From a bacterium (GTDB lineage: Bacteria > Eisenbacteria > RBG-16-71-46 > CAIMUX01): 64,000 nt of DNA. The stretch is taken from the NCBI GenBank assembly GCA_030431975.1, contig JAUIHP010000015.1, positions 62,001 to 126,000 of the forward strand, given 5' to 3'. The notes beneath the pieces were generated by a model. It saw only the letters and a list, made by a program, of their open reading frames with translations. It was not told the DNA's origin and did no database searches. Each line of letters opens with the position of its first letter. The stretch's first letter is position 1. A program made the translations under genes and the position numbers. This document shows positions 17,456-26,341 of this stretch, piece after piece.

Positions 17456-17726
17456 TTCCGGCCCGGGAAAGCATGAGCATGGCTCGGCGGAGTGCCTGGC
17501 TCTGGCGGAGAGGCTGTCGGAGTGGGTGGACGAGGAACTTCCGGCCGACTTGGCGCGTGAAGTGTCGAGTCACATGGAGGACTGCGCCAACTGCATCCGG
17601 TTCGTCGACTCGCTTCGTAGGATCAAACAGCTACCTCAGGAGCTTCCCGGTCCGCAGGCCGGACCCGCCCGTCTCCGGGAACTCGCGGAAGACGTGCGGC
17701 GGAAGCTCGATGAGGACCGTAACTGA
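17448..17726 (+). CDS. Zinc-binding anti-sigma factor (ZAS type)
   Basis: A 92-residue soluble protein with the ZAS zinc motif H-x3-C-x2-C (His42, Cys46, Cys49) and an extra Cys16. It has no membrane segment, as in ChrR- or RsrA-like cytosolic anti-sigma factors, whose zinc-thiol centre can respond to oxidation. The ATG at 17448 overlaps the sigma stop. It most likely binds region 2 and 4 of the upstream ECF factor. Confidence 0.88.
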   Translation: MTNSGPGKHEHGSAECLALAERLSEWVDEELPADLAREVSSHMEDCANCIRFVDSLRRIKQLPQELPGPQAGPARLRELAEDVRRKLDEDRN

Positions 17727-17877
17727 CCCCCGGCTCTTAAGCTTCATCTTTTGAATCACTTGAGCGGTTTCTGAGGGCCCGGCAGATTCCGGTGTTTTTG
17801 CCGTTACCTTTCCAGCTCAGTTCGACTCTTTCCTCATGAAGACGTTGAAGGAATGAACTGGTGAAGGAGATGAAGCC

Positions 17878-18090
17878 ATGACACTGGAAAACGCCATCCG
17901 TCGCCTGGCCGGAGCCTTGGTGTTGGTGGGACTCGCACTTGGAATCCTCGTCAACCCGTGGTTTTTTGCTCTCGTCGCCTTCGTCGGCCTGAACCTCTTC
18001 CAGTCTTCGTTCACGGGAATCTGCCCCGCCGAGAAGATCCTCACGAAGTTGGGCGTCGGCAGCGAACTCGAAAAGCAAAGGACGGCGTAG
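17878..18090 (+). CDS. Small YgaP-like membrane protein (DUF2892)
   Basis: A 70-residue protein with two membrane helices (about residues 11-25 and 27-43) followed by F-T-G-I-C-P and a short helix. This matches the DUF2892 family, the membrane part of YgaP, normally a free-standing homologue or fused to rhodanese. The conserved N-P-W-x-F and G-x-C-P are present. GAAGGAG lies eight bases before the ATG. It could be a target of the upstream ECF sigma factor, but it has a 151-base leader of its own. Confidence 0.85.
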   Translation: MTLENAIRRLAGALVLVGLALGILVNPWFFALVAFVGLNLFQSSFTGICPAEKILTKLGVGSELEKQRTA

Positions 18091-18128
18091 TCCGACGTTT
18101 GCGTTCGCACCGACTGCTCGACAACGTA

Positions 18129-18162
18129 AGAGGGCCGGCCCCGTGCGGGGAGCCGGCCCTCT
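18129..18162. terminator. Bidirectional terminator hairpin
   Basis: A perfect 11-bp stem (AGAGGGCCGGC and its complement) with a further CCC/GGG inside, between convergent genes ending at 18090 and 18186. No long T-run follows. Confidence 0.65.
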
Positions 18163-18185
18163 TGCCAACTAGCGGCACTTTCAGA

Positions 18186-20420
18186 CTAGCGTTGGATCAC
18201 GACTTTGGTTGCAGCCCAGCCCAGTTCGCTCGTCACCCGGATGTGATAGATCCCCGCCGGAAGCTTTTCCCCCCGGTCGTTGCGTCCATCCCAGGTCATC
18301 GGATGGAGGCCGGCGGCCAGGGGTTCCGCATGAAGCAGGCGCACCCGTCGTCCGGTCGCATCATGAACCGTGAGCCGAGTTTGCGCATCCGCTTCCAGCC
18401 TCAGCCGTAGCGAGGTTTCTCCTGCGCTCGGGTTGGGAAACGCGTTCTCGATCCAGACTCCTCCCGCGCGGGACTTGGGTTCCGTCGCGTCCAGGTCCGT
18501 CGATGTGGGGGTTAGGCTCCGTGCCCGGATCAGCCTGCTGTTGGAGCCACCGAAGATCCACGCGTCGTCGACGGCGCAAACCGAATTCACTCGACCCAGC
18601 TGAATTCCCGGGGCCGGACCGTGAAAGCGGGGAAACTCATCGGTCCAGGTGACGCCCCCGTCAGTCGTTCTCTGGAACGTATCGTCGTAGTAGCCGACGG
18701 CGCATCCTTCGAAGTTGTCCAGGAACGAGAAGGCGAGCGCCCGCTCAGACGAGACCATGGTCCACTGTGCTCCGCCATTTGTCGTCCGATAGATTCCGGG
18801 AGTCGTCCCGGAGAACACCCCGGCCAACCCCGCGTCCGCATCGAACCAGTGCATGGCGCTCGGCGCGCGGGGAAGTCCCGTCGGCACGATCAGGTTCCAG
18901 CTATCTCCGCCATCCGTGGTCTGAAAGAGACGTGGCGCAGAGCCGATCGCCCCCGATGCGATTCCGATCATGGGACTGACGAAATCGACCGTGGCGGCGA
19001 TGAACGTTCCCGTGGGGACACCGCCGCCGACCGGGGCCCAGGTGGCGCCGCCATCCGTGCTTCTCAGCAGGTCGCCCGTGGCATCGAGAGTCGAGGTCAG
19101 GAAGTATCGATCCACCGCCGGCAGAGCCGCGTCCCAGGTGCGCCGGTCCGTTTCCAACGAATGCGACTGCCAGGTGTCGCCCCCGTCCGTCGTGGTGCGC
19201 ACGTCGTTGCGATACGTGAGGAGGCCATGGTCGGCGTCCGCGAACCCCTGGGCGTCGATCCAGTAGAGTCCCGGCACGTTGTCCGGAGTAAACCAACTGA
19301 GGCCCTGGTCATCACTCCGCAACCAACACGGATCCTTTCCGGCCGTCGGTTGATTGGCCGCGAAGACGACCCCGTCGGGTCGGCGGATGAGGTTTGTGAA
19401 GGCCGCAGCGGGGGCCGAGTGGTCACACAGGTTGGCGGTGGCGTTGTGCAAAGTCACGCCGTTGTCATCGGACCAGAATAGGTCACCCGCATCCGATCCG
19501 ACGAGGATGCGGCCGGACGGAGTGCGATGAATGGTCGGGAAGCCCACGACTCTGCGGTCGATACGGTTTTCCCAGGTCTCTCCGCCGTCGGTCGTCTCCC
19601 AGAGCTCCGCGCCTTCGAGAAGGGTCACGGTCAGCCAGTGATCGGGACCCAGGACTTCGGTCCGAAAACGATAGAGGGGAGGGACGGGCGCAAAGTGCTC
19701 CGTCCACGTCACGCCCCCGTCGGTTGACTCCCAGGTGCCGAAGTCCTCGATGATGTAGCCGCGGTTTGCGTCTGCGAAGTAGACCTCGTTGAACCCGAAA
19801 GGGGTGTCGTCGGTGATCCGGACCCAGGTTTCGCCACCGTCCGTCGTGCGATGGGAGACGTCCTCGCCGACGACATAGGCTTCGGTCCCACTTTGCCACA
19901 CATGGTGCCGGATGGTGCCCTCTCCCGGACCGACTTCCACCCAGTTCCACCCGCCGTCCGTTGAGAGCACGACGTGACCGTTTTCACCGGCCGCGGAGAT
20001 TCCTCCCGGATAGGTTGTGATGTCTCTCAGTCCGCCTGTGGCCGGGTTGTCGATGTTCTCCCAGGACAAGCCCGCGTCCGTGCTTCTGTAGATCCGATCG
20101 TCCGTGCCCACCGCCACCAGGTCCTCGGTGGAAAGGGCCACGATGTCGTTGAGATCACCCGCGAAGCCGGCCGGTCCGTGAAGCGAGGCCCAGGACTCTC
20201 CGCCGTCGACGGTACGAAGGACGAGGCCACCCCCGCCGACGGCCCACCCGGAGGAGGCGTTGGCGAAGGCGAAGTTGTAGATCGCGTTGCCCTGAGGCGC
20301 GGGGTGTCCCCAGGTCCAGTCGGCTTCCCAGAGAGCGGATGCGGACGAGATGCTTCCGAGGAGGAAAGCGGCACTCAGGGCGACGGGGCGGACCAGCGAT
20401 GGCGGAATTGATAGGTGCAT
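18186..20420 (-). CDS. Secreted BNR/Ycf48-like propeller protein with sorting module
   Basis: A 744-residue exported protein with a signal peptide ending S-S-A-S-A at about residue 29. Residues about 30-650 consist of BNR/Asp-box repeats, each with S/T-x-D-x-G-x-S/T-W, at least ten times (e.g. TVDGGESW, STDAGLSW, TTDGGATW), as in the Ycf48/sortilin-like propellers. The C-terminal 85 residues are a FlgD-type module (FPNPSAGE, HDATGRRVR, TWDGRNDRG, GIYHIRV). No catalytic residues of true sialidases are evident. It is likely a surface or released binding protein. Confidence 0.9.
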   Translation of the reverse strand: MHLSIPPSLVRPVALSAAFLLGSISSASALWEADWTWGHPAPQGNAIYNFAFANASSGWAVGGGGLVLRTVDGGESWASLHGPAGFAGDLNDIVALSTEDLVAVGTDDRIYRSTDAGLSWENIDNPATGGLRDITTYPGGISAAGENGHVVLSTDGGWNWVEVGPGEGTIRHHVWQSGTEAYVVGEDVSHRTTDGGETWVRITDDTPFGFNEVYFADANRGYIIEDFGTWESTDGGVTWTEHFAPVPPLYRFRTEVLGPDHWLTVTLLEGAELWETTDGGETWENRIDRRVVGFPTIHRTPSGRILVGSDAGDLFWSDDNGVTLHNATANLCDHSAPAAAFTNLIRRPDGVVFAANQPTAGKDPCWLRSDDQGLSWFTPDNVPGLYWIDAQGFADADHGLLTYRNDVRTTTDGGDTWQSHSLETDRRTWDAALPAVDRYFLTSTLDATGDLLRSTDGGATWAPVGGGVPTGTFIAATVDFVSPMIGIASGAIGSAPRLFQTTDGGDSWNLIVPTGLPRAPSAMHWFDADAGLAGVFSGTTPGIYRTTNGGAQWTMVSSERALAFSFLDNFEGCAVGYYDDTFQRTTDGGVTWTDEFPRFHGPAPGIQLGRVNSVCAVDDAWIFGGSNSRLIRARSLTPTSTDLDATEPKSRAGGVWIENAFPNPSAGETSLRLRLEADAQTRLTVHDATGRRVRLLHAEPLAAGLHPMTWDGRNDRGEKLPAGIYHIRVTSELGWAATKVVIQR

Positions 20421-20594
20421 GAAGGGATCCTATAGGGATTTCGCGGTGGAGGACGAATGCTTCCAGAGAGGAGTCGCCTCGGGGTCGCCTGAGATACGTC
20501 TGCCGGGGGAGTTCCCGGACTCCCCTTCGGGAGGGGGGATGGCCAGAGGAAGTGTCCGGTCGAAACTGTGCGCTCTTTTGGGGATCGCCTTGTT

Positions 20595-20629
20595 CGATGG
20601 AGCCGCCAACTTCGCGAGCGGCTCCATCG
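20595..20629 (-). terminator. Candidate terminator after the HTH gene
   Basis: A perfect 12-bp inverted repeat (CGATGGAGCCGC and complement) with an 11-base loop, 19 bases past the stop of the gene at 20648-21061. No T-run. Confidence 0.5.
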
Positions 20630-20647
20630 ATTGGCTGAGGAGACGCG

Positions 20648-21061
20648 CTAGCCCAGGATCTGAAGCATCTCCTGCCTCAAGCGCTCGAACTGGGCCAACG
20701 AAATATCCGGCCGATAGCGCAACATCAGCGCCTGCAGCTCTTCGGAGAATCCGGCGCCTGCCCGAGCCCCCGTCACTCTGCGGGTCGCTCTTGCAACCTG
20801 CGTCCGGTTGCCTCCGTCCCTTCGACCCGGCGTCCGTCCGGGCCTCCGGCTGAGGCCGAACTTGCGAGCTTTCGTATTGACTGTCGGCAAGGATACCGAG
20901 TGCTTCGCGGCGATCTCTCGGTACGTCAGCTTTCCCGCTTCGATGTCCGAAACGATGGCTTGTTCACGCGCCTGTCGTTCTGCGGGCGAGAGCGTCGCAC
21001 CTCCTCTACCGGTTCCCTGCTTGCGAGTTTTCGTCGACTTCCTTCTGATCTTCCGTGCCAT
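20648..21061 (-). CDS. Small basic helix-turn-helix protein
   Basis: A 137-residue, strongly basic protein. Residues 1-25 are Lys/Arg-rich; residues about 26-72 hold a predicted helix-turn-helix (A-R-E-Q-A-I-V-S-D-I-E, T-Y-R-E-I-A-A-K-H-S-V-S-L-P-T-V), like the recognition region of transposase- or resolvase-type HTH domains; a basic R-R-P-G-R-T-P-G-R-R linker follows and residues 105-137 form a short helical tail. GGGAGG lies upstream of the ATG. The layout suggests a DNA-binding protein. It may descend from a mobile-element regulator, which is inference only. No partner gene is adjacent. Confidence 0.65.
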   Translation of the reverse strand: MARKIRRKSTKTRKQGTGRGGATLSPAERQAREQAIVSDIEAGKLTYREIAAKHSVSLPTVNTKARKFGLSRRPGRTPGRRDGGNRTQVARATRRVTGARAGAGFSEELQALMLRYRPDISLAQFERLRQEMLQILG

Positions 21062-21379
21062 GGTCGGCCTCCCTGGCTGATGTGTCGTACCGTAGAACTC
21101 TGCAGTCTAACAGTAGAGTCGTAGGTGACCTCAAGATGTATTGTTGACGACATGTACATCTACGGCGAATTCTCGTATGTGCGGGGTGCTGGCGTTGTAC
21201 TTCAGACTTGACGTCAAACGTAATGGCGGAACGGACGCGGTGCGCCCGGATGCGGGCGGAAAGCTGGATGGTTCTTTATCGGATCGCTCTCGGGGGGAGA
21301 TATGGACGGGTATGAGGAGGGCCGGGGCGGTGATCCGCTCCGGCCCTCCCTCATTCGATTTCTACGCGATTCGAACCGA
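21062..21379. other. Intergenic region with lower GC
   Basis: 318 bases between the HTH gene start and the end of the barrel-like gene. Bases about 21080-21200 are visibly richer in A/T than the surroundings and probably contain the HTH promoter. The right end holds the hairpin at 21317-21348. No coding signal. Confidence 0.5.
21317..21348 (-). terminator. Terminator hairpin of the 21380 gene
   Basis: A 14-pair stem with a four-base loop (GAGGGCCGG, one wobble pair, GCGG-TGAT-CCGC, CCGGCCCTC), 31 bases past the stop of the minus-strand gene. Confidence 0.65.
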
Positions 21380-21904
21380 CTACTCCATGATGTACATGTG
21401 GAATCCGACCTGCGTGATGCCGTTTCCAAACGTACCGAAGTTGGTTGCGCTGTCCCCGTCGCCGGGAGGACTGTAGATGTCGATGGACAGTCCATGGGAA
21501 GCCGAGATACTGAAGTTCTTCGCCAGGAAGAGCTCACCCTCGATTTCACCCATGATGCTGAACGTCGTGGCCGAGTCCGTGTCGCCCTTCGCGACAAACA
21601 CGTCCTGCGACGTGAACGCGATTCCCGGACGGAGCAGTACGTTGACCTTTTCCCAGGACTTGAACTTGAACGGAGCTCCCGCCTCGAGCGCAAAACGCTT
21701 GAGAGACTCATCGCCCTGATCGGTCGAAGAGAAGCCGAGACCAATGTCGACGCCGGTCGTTTCGTTGACCCAGTAGCGGATCCCGATCGGTGCGTCACTG
21801 TGATGGAAGCCCAGCGCACCCTTTGCGTGCTCTGCGGCCATTCCAACCGTCGGGGCACAGGCTGCGGCGAGGGCCAGCAGGGAAATCCAAAGCTTTGTCT
21901 TCAT
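21380..21904 (-). CDS. Small outer-membrane beta-barrel-like protein
   Basis: A 174-residue exported protein; the start at 21904 has GAGGAGG upstream and gives a signal peptide (M-K-T-K then a hydrophobic core, ending G-M-A-A). The mature part has alternating hydrophobic strands separated by short turns (I-G-I-R-Y-W-V, V-D-I-G-L-G-F, V-L-L-R-P-G-I-A-F, I-S-A-S-H-G-L-S-I-D-I) and ends in V-G-F-H-M-Y-I-M-E. This fits an eight-stranded outer-membrane barrel of the OmpW/OmpA class, but the usual terminal aromatic is missing. Function unknown. Confidence 0.7.
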   Translation of the reverse strand: MKTKLWISLLALAAACAPTVGMAAEHAKGALGFHHSDAPIGIRYWVNETTGVDIGLGFSSTDQGDESLKRFALEAGAPFKFKSWEKVNVLLRPGIAFTSQDVFVAKGDTDSATTFSIMGEIEGELFLAKNFSISASHGLSIDIYSPPGDGDSATNFGTFGNGITQVGFHMYIME

Positions 21905-21968
21905 CGTATCCTCCTCGACTTTGGGGGTTGAACGAACATGGCGGTCAGTCGACACCCGACATGTCCGG

Positions 21969-23342
21969 TTACATCGGTTCCAAGGATCCCAACAAAGTCG
22001 GGATCAGTTCAGAGACGGTGGGATGAATGTGGACGGCACGTTCGATGACCGTGTACGGCCGATCGGCATACATGACGTCCAATGCCGAGTGCACGACTTC
22101 ATCGCCACTCACTCCAAGTGCGGTGAATCCGAGGATTCGTTTACTCTTGGCATCGACCAGGGCCTTGAGGAATCCGTGAGTCTCACCCATCTCGACGGCG
22201 CGGCTCACTTTGTTCATAGGCATCTTTGCGATCAGCGTTTCCTCTTTGCGCTTGCGGGCTTCCGTTTCCGAGATGCCCACCCGGGCGAAAGGCGGGTCGG
22301 TGTAGAGCGCGTATGCGAGGATCCGATCCTGCACGGAGCGGGATCCCTCGCCCAGAACCTGGTCGGCCACGATCTCGTGGTCGTTGAATGAGGTGTGCGT
22401 GAAACCACCGCGGCCGTTGACATCACCGAGGGCCCAGATGCCATCGACCGAGGTGCGCAGGTGGTCGTCGACTTCGATGTATCCTCGTCGGTCTGTACTG
22501 AGCCCTGCCGCATCGAGTCCGAGTGAATCCGTGTTGGGAACCCGACCGACCGCCAGCAACACGTGCGTTCCGGTCACCGTCGCTTTGGGCTCATCGCAGT
22601 CCAGGCGGACTTGAATCCCTGCCTCGACCGTTTCGAGTTCGACACACTCCGAGTTCGTTCGAATGTCGATGCCTTCGGATGTCAGGACCTCGGTGAGCGC
22701 TGCGCAGACGTCGGAGTCTTCTCGGGGCAACAGACGGTCCTTCATCTCGATGACCGTGACTTCGCTTCCGAAGCGCCGGAACATCTGCGCAAACTCGAGG
22801 GCGATGTAGCCGCCACCGACCACGATGAGGTGGTCCGGCAGTTCCTTCAGCTGCAGAAGGTCCGAGCTGGTGAGATAGGGAGTGGACCCGATGCCGGGCA
22901 GATCCGGAATCCGGGGGCGGGTTCCCACATTGATGAAGATGCGTTCGCCTTCGAGGCGCCGGTCATCTACTTGGACTTCTCGCGGTCCCACGAACTGCGC
23001 CGAGCCGTCGACGACGTCCAGCCCATCCATGTTTCGAAGCCAGGATTCCAGCCCGTCGCGTGATTTCGCGACGATCTCGTCTTTTCTGGCCTGAATTCGG
23101 GAGAGGTCGACCCGGAACGGGCTGCCCAGATCGATGCCGTGCGTCTGGGCGTTCCGGACGACATGAACGGCCCGGGCACTGGCCACGAGGGACTTCGTTG
23201 GCGTGCAGCCATAGTTGACGCAAGTACCGCCGAAGCGGTCGCGCTCCACGATGGCCACGCGCATCCCGGCGGAGGTGAGCTTCGAGGCCAATGTAGGCCC
23301 CGCCTGCCCCGTCCCGATGATGACGGCGTCGTAACGACTCAA
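21969..23342 (-). CDS. FAD-dependent pyridine nucleotide-disulfide oxidoreductase (mercuric reductase-like)
   Basis: About 457 residues. The frame is open further upstream, but the fold starts at a TTG (23342) that gives MSRYDAVIIGTG with GGGAG ten bases before. FAD site GTGQAG at residues 10-15; redox-active pair Cys41/Cys46 in GGTCVNYGC; NAD(P) site VVGGGYIALEF at about 175; second FAD motif WALGDVNG; and the dimer-domain HIHPTVSE motif near the end, with the catalytic His-Glu pair. It lacks the N-terminal heavy-metal domain and C-terminal Cys-Cys of true MerA, so mercury reduction should not be assumed. Other members act on lipoamide-like or small disulfides. Divergent from a DoxX gene. 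Confidence 0.9.
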   Translation of the reverse strand: MSRYDAVIIGTGQAGPTLASKLTSAGMRVAIVERDRFGGTCVNYGCTPTKSLVASARAVHVVRNAQTHGIDLGSPFRVDLSRIQARKDEIVAKSRDGLESWLRNMDGLDVVDGSAQFVGPREVQVDDRRLEGERIFINVGTRPRIPDLPGIGSTPYLTSSDLLQLKELPDHLIVVGGGYIALEFAQMFRRFGSEVTVIEMKDRLLPREDSDVCAALTEVLTSEGIDIRTNSECVELETVEAGIQVRLDCDEPKATVTGTHVLLAVGRVPNTDSLGLDAAGLSTDRRGYIEVDDHLRTSVDGIWALGDVNGRGGFTHTSFNDHEIVADQVLGEGSRSVQDRILAYALYTDPPFARVGISETEARKRKEETLIAKMPMNKVSRAVEMGETHGFLKALVDAKSKRILGFTALGVSGDEVVHSALDVMYADRPYTVIERAVHIHPTVSELIPTLLGSLEPM

Positions 23343-23578
23343 AAGTACCCAACTCCCTGACCGCGAACGATTCCCTGTCCACGACGCCGAAAAGGGTACT
23401 CCACCGGGGCCAACTTGAAAAGTAGACACGACACCCGGAAACTTTCCCGTAGGTTCAGGAGAACAAGGCACAATCGGGTCGAAGGAGGCGGGGTCGGGGG
23501 GTTCTGTCTGCCCCCTCTCCGCCGCAGCCGCGGCCTCAGTCTCCCCGAAGGTGAAAAACCGAGCTGGAAGGAAGTCCA

Positions 23579-24040
23579 ATGTCATCGATCCAACGTTTTC
23601 TTTCGTCCCGATCCGTCAACCTCGATGTCGGGTTGCTCGTCATCCGGCTGGGCATCGGATTCAGCATGTTGGCCTTCCACGGGTATGGGAAGATCACGGG
23701 CGGTCCCGAAGCCTGGGAGCGGATCGGGTCCAACATGGCCGAAATGGGAATCACCTTTGCTCCGGTTTTTTGGGGTTTCATGGCGGCCTTCAGCGAGTTC
23801 GTTGGTTCCGCACTGATCATGGCCGGGCTCTTCTTCCGGCCGGCCGCGCTTCTCCTCGCCTTCACCATGGTCGTGGCCATCCTGCGTCACCTCAGCATCC
23901 CGGCGGGCGAGCCCGGAGCCGGATGGGACGGTGCTTCCCACGCTCTGGAGTTCTTCTGTGTCTATCTGGGGCTCTTCCTGACCGGCGCCGGGCGCTACGC
24001 GCTGATGGGCCGTGGACCGGGCAAGCGGGGCGACGCGTAG
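23579..24040 (+). CDS. DoxX-family membrane protein
   Basis: A 153-residue protein with four membrane helices (about residues 16-36, 58-80, 83-103, 118-138). The family pattern is clear: L-x-I-R-L-G-I-G at the first helix, F-H-G-Y-x-K after it, E-F-V-G-x-A-L-I-x-G-L-F-F-R in the middle and E-x-F-x-x-Y-x-x-L at the end. DoxX proteins are quinone-linked or redox-stress membrane proteins. GGAAG precedes the ATG. Its divergent neighbour is a disulfide oxidoreductase, which suggests a shared redox role (inference). Confidence 0.88.
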   Translation: MSSIQRFLSSRSVNLDVGLLVIRLGIGFSMLAFHGYGKITGGPEAWERIGSNMAEMGITFAPVFWGFMAAFSEFVGSALIMAGLFFRPAALLLAFTMVVAILRHLSIPAGEPGAGWDGASHALEFFCVYLGLFLTGAGRYALMGRGPGKRGDA

Positions 24041-24287
24041 GCCAAAAACCAGGCGAAAGCCTCGGCCAAAGCCTCCGCCAAAGCTCGCGAGCCATCCAAA
24101 GGCCGTCGCCACGACGCAGGTCGGCAGAACACGTCCACTCTTTCCTTGCGCACCGACCCGATGCCTCGGGGAAGCGTTTGTTGACTTCCCCGAGACCGAC
24201 GCCGTCTGGTAGTTTCAAGATCCTTTCCCTTCAATCGGCAACAGGAGCCGAAGGTTCCTCCACGCTATCTTTTTGAAGGAGGCAGAA

Positions 24288-26201
24288 GTGCCCTACTCAG
24301 GCTTCAGGAGACTTTCGAGTTTCCTACCCGTCGCGTCGCTGGTTTCGATTCTGAGCATCGGCGATGCAGATGCCCGATCCGACGTCCCCGCGACCCTCTA
24401 CACGACCGGCCCACCGAACATCTTCTACCACGACGTCAATGAAATCGAACTCATGGTCACGAACGTCGGCCGTGTCGGAAACGGTCAACTTGGCCTGGAC
24501 GGTCCGAGTTTGGGCTGGCGGGGCGGAGAGTACCTGTACATGGGAGGCCTATGGATTGGCGCCCTCGACGCGGACGGCGTCCCTCGCGTTTCGACCGGCG
24601 GTTACGCGTTCGAGCTGCTCCCGAGTCTGGATCCTGTGGACACGATCTACGCGAACTACGAAGGGGCGCCCGGGTCCGACCGAAACGGATACTCCGATCA
24701 GCCGGACGACGACGGGGACGGCGCGATCGATGAGGAGTTTCATAACGGCAAGGATGACGACGGTGACGGTCGGGTTGACGAAGATCTGGCGGCGACGTCC
24801 CAACAGATGTTCAGCTGTGAATACTGGGACTACACCGAAGAGTCGCAAGACCTCAATCCGAGCCACAAGCCGATGGGCATGTTCGTCCGTCAGCAGACCT
24901 ACGCGTTCTCCCATCCGGAGTACGACCAGTTCATCGGGATCGACTACGAGATTCGCCATGATGGGGATGAAGCACTGACCGAAGTCTATGTCGGCCTGAT
25001 GATCGATTCGGATGTGGGTCCGTCGGACGTCAGTGGATACTGGTCGGACGACGGCGGCTCCACACTATTCAGGCAAGTCGTTCTCGAGGATCCGGAGTTG
25101 GGTTCCTGCTCCAATCGTTCCCGGAGTCTGGAAATGGCCTACATGTACGATGTGCCGGACGACATTGCGGGAACGAACCACGGCGATGTCGGAGGATTCC
25201 TCGGCGTGCTCTACCTCGGGAGCACGACCGACCTGACGGGACGCCGGGCTCCGGTGGAGGCTGGGCTGCATACGGCCGTCGTCTACCCGTCGGCGGTCGA
25301 GTTCGGTTCGGACGGGCTTCGTTACGGGGCCATGGCCAGCGGGACGATCTCCCGCCACTCGGAAGTCATCGACGACCATCGTATGCTCGTGTCGGTGGGA
25401 CCCTTTCCCCGCTTCGAGCCGGGCCAGACCGTAACCGTCAGCTTCGCGTACGTCATCGGCGAAGGCTACGTCGATCCGTCGACGCGGAGACCGTGGCCCG
25501 ACCTGGACAACGACGGCGAACCGACCGACAAGACCCTGCTGGTTCAGGCGACGCGGGCGCTCGAAGCCTATGAGGGGCGCTGGCGGGACCTCGACCGGAA
25601 TCCTGAGACCGGCGTGAAGGGAAGGGAGACTTGTGTCGAGACCGATCCGGGCGACCCGTTCCTCTGGATCGCTCCTTGCGCGGCCTCCGGGTTCTTCAAC
25701 TTTGATGGCACGACCTGCGAGGATCCGGAAGCCTGGGTCGATGCCGACTGTGATCCCTGCACCCCGAACATGGAGCATGAGGGTTGCGAGAACGGTGGCT
25801 GCGAAGCCCAGGCGCGTTGGTACGTACCGCGTCCGGGAGCGCGTAAGCTCGTCGCCGTCTCGTCCCATTCGCCCGCGCAGCAGAATCTCCTCCCCGCGAG
25901 GACCGGCGAATCCAGCCGTGACACCGCCGCCTCTCGGCTGACTTTGCACGCTCGGCGGGGCGAGCTTGGAGAGGTCGAGTTTCGCATCGAGGCTGACGTG
26001 ACCGAGAACATGCTCCTTCGGGTCTTCGATGCCGCAGGCCGGGCCGTCACCGAGGCGGAGACAGTGCGTGTTACGGCCGGTCAGACGGAGTGGTCGTGGT
26101 CCAGCGATCGCGGGCACGTCGACCTTGGCAGCGGGGTTTACTTCGCGCGACTGATCGGATCGGAAGTCGAAGCGACGACGCGGTTCGTTCTCGTCGATTG
26201 A
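24288..26201 (+). CDS. Large secreted protein with calcium-type DxDxDG repeats and C-terminal Ig-like module
   Basis: A 637-residue exported protein. The GTG at 24288 is chosen because AAGGAGG ends five bases before it. Signal peptide: basic F-R-R then a hydrophobic stretch ending in A-D-A-R. Residues about 135-168 contain two DDDGDG stretches (PDDDGDGAIDEE and KDDDGDGRVDED), like thrombospondin type-3 calcium loops. The middle region has an aromatic beta-rich domain with Y-x-x-R-H-D-G-D-E and a D-N-D-G-E-P loop, followed by about ten cysteines at residues 445-530, likely disulfide-bonded. The last 85 residues look like the FlgD-type module (VFDAAGRAV, SGVYFARL) but without the usual PNP motif. 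Function unknown. Confidence 0.85.
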   Translation: MPYSGFRRLSSFLPVASLVSILSIGDADARSDVPATLYTTGPPNIFYHDVNEIELMVTNVGRVGNGQLGLDGPSLGWRGGEYLYMGGLWIGALDADGVPRVSTGGYAFELLPSLDPVDTIYANYEGAPGSDRNGYSDQPDDDGDGAIDEEFHNGKDDDGDGRVDEDLAATSQQMFSCEYWDYTEESQDLNPSHKPMGMFVRQQTYAFSHPEYDQFIGIDYEIRHDGDEALTEVYVGLMIDSDVGPSDVSGYWSDDGGSTLFRQVVLEDPELGSCSNRSRSLEMAYMYDVPDDIAGTNHGDVGGFLGVLYLGSTTDLTGRRAPVEAGLHTAVVYPSAVEFGSDGLRYGAMASGTISRHSEVIDDHRMLVSVGPFPRFEPGQTVTVSFAYVIGEGYVDPSTRRPWPDLDNDGEPTDKTLLVQATRALEAYEGRWRDLDRNPETGVKGRETCVETDPGDPFLWIAPCAASGFFNFDGTTCEDPEAWVDADCDPCTPNMEHEGCENGGCEAQARWYVPRPGARKLVAVSSHSPAQQNLLPARTGESSRDTAASRLTLHARRGELGEVEFRIEADVTENMLLRVFDAAGRAVTEAETVRVTAGQTEWSWSSDRGHVDLGSGVYFARLIGSEVEATTRFVLVD

Positions 26202-26212
26202 CGTTCGGTAAG

Positions 26213-26247
26213 GGGCCGGATATCACCCGAATCGCGGGTGCCGGCCC
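26213..26247. terminator. Bidirectional terminator hairpin
   Basis: Outer stem GGGCCGG/CCGGCCC and inner stem CACCCG/CGGGTG with a five-base loop and a small bulge, between convergent genes ending at 26201 and 26342. Confidence 0.6.
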
Positions 26248-26341
26248 TGTATTCCCGGATTCTGATCGAGGCGCTGTCGCCGTCCCGCGACGAAAGCGAC
26301 CCACCTTCCCGTCGCCAAAACGTCCGAGCGGACGGACCTGT

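Noticed and set aside
18186-20420. True sialidase activity for the BNR proteins at 18186 and 34865
   Set aside because: Asp-box repeats occur in many non-enzymatic propellers, and the catalytic arginines and tyrosine of sialidases are not visible.
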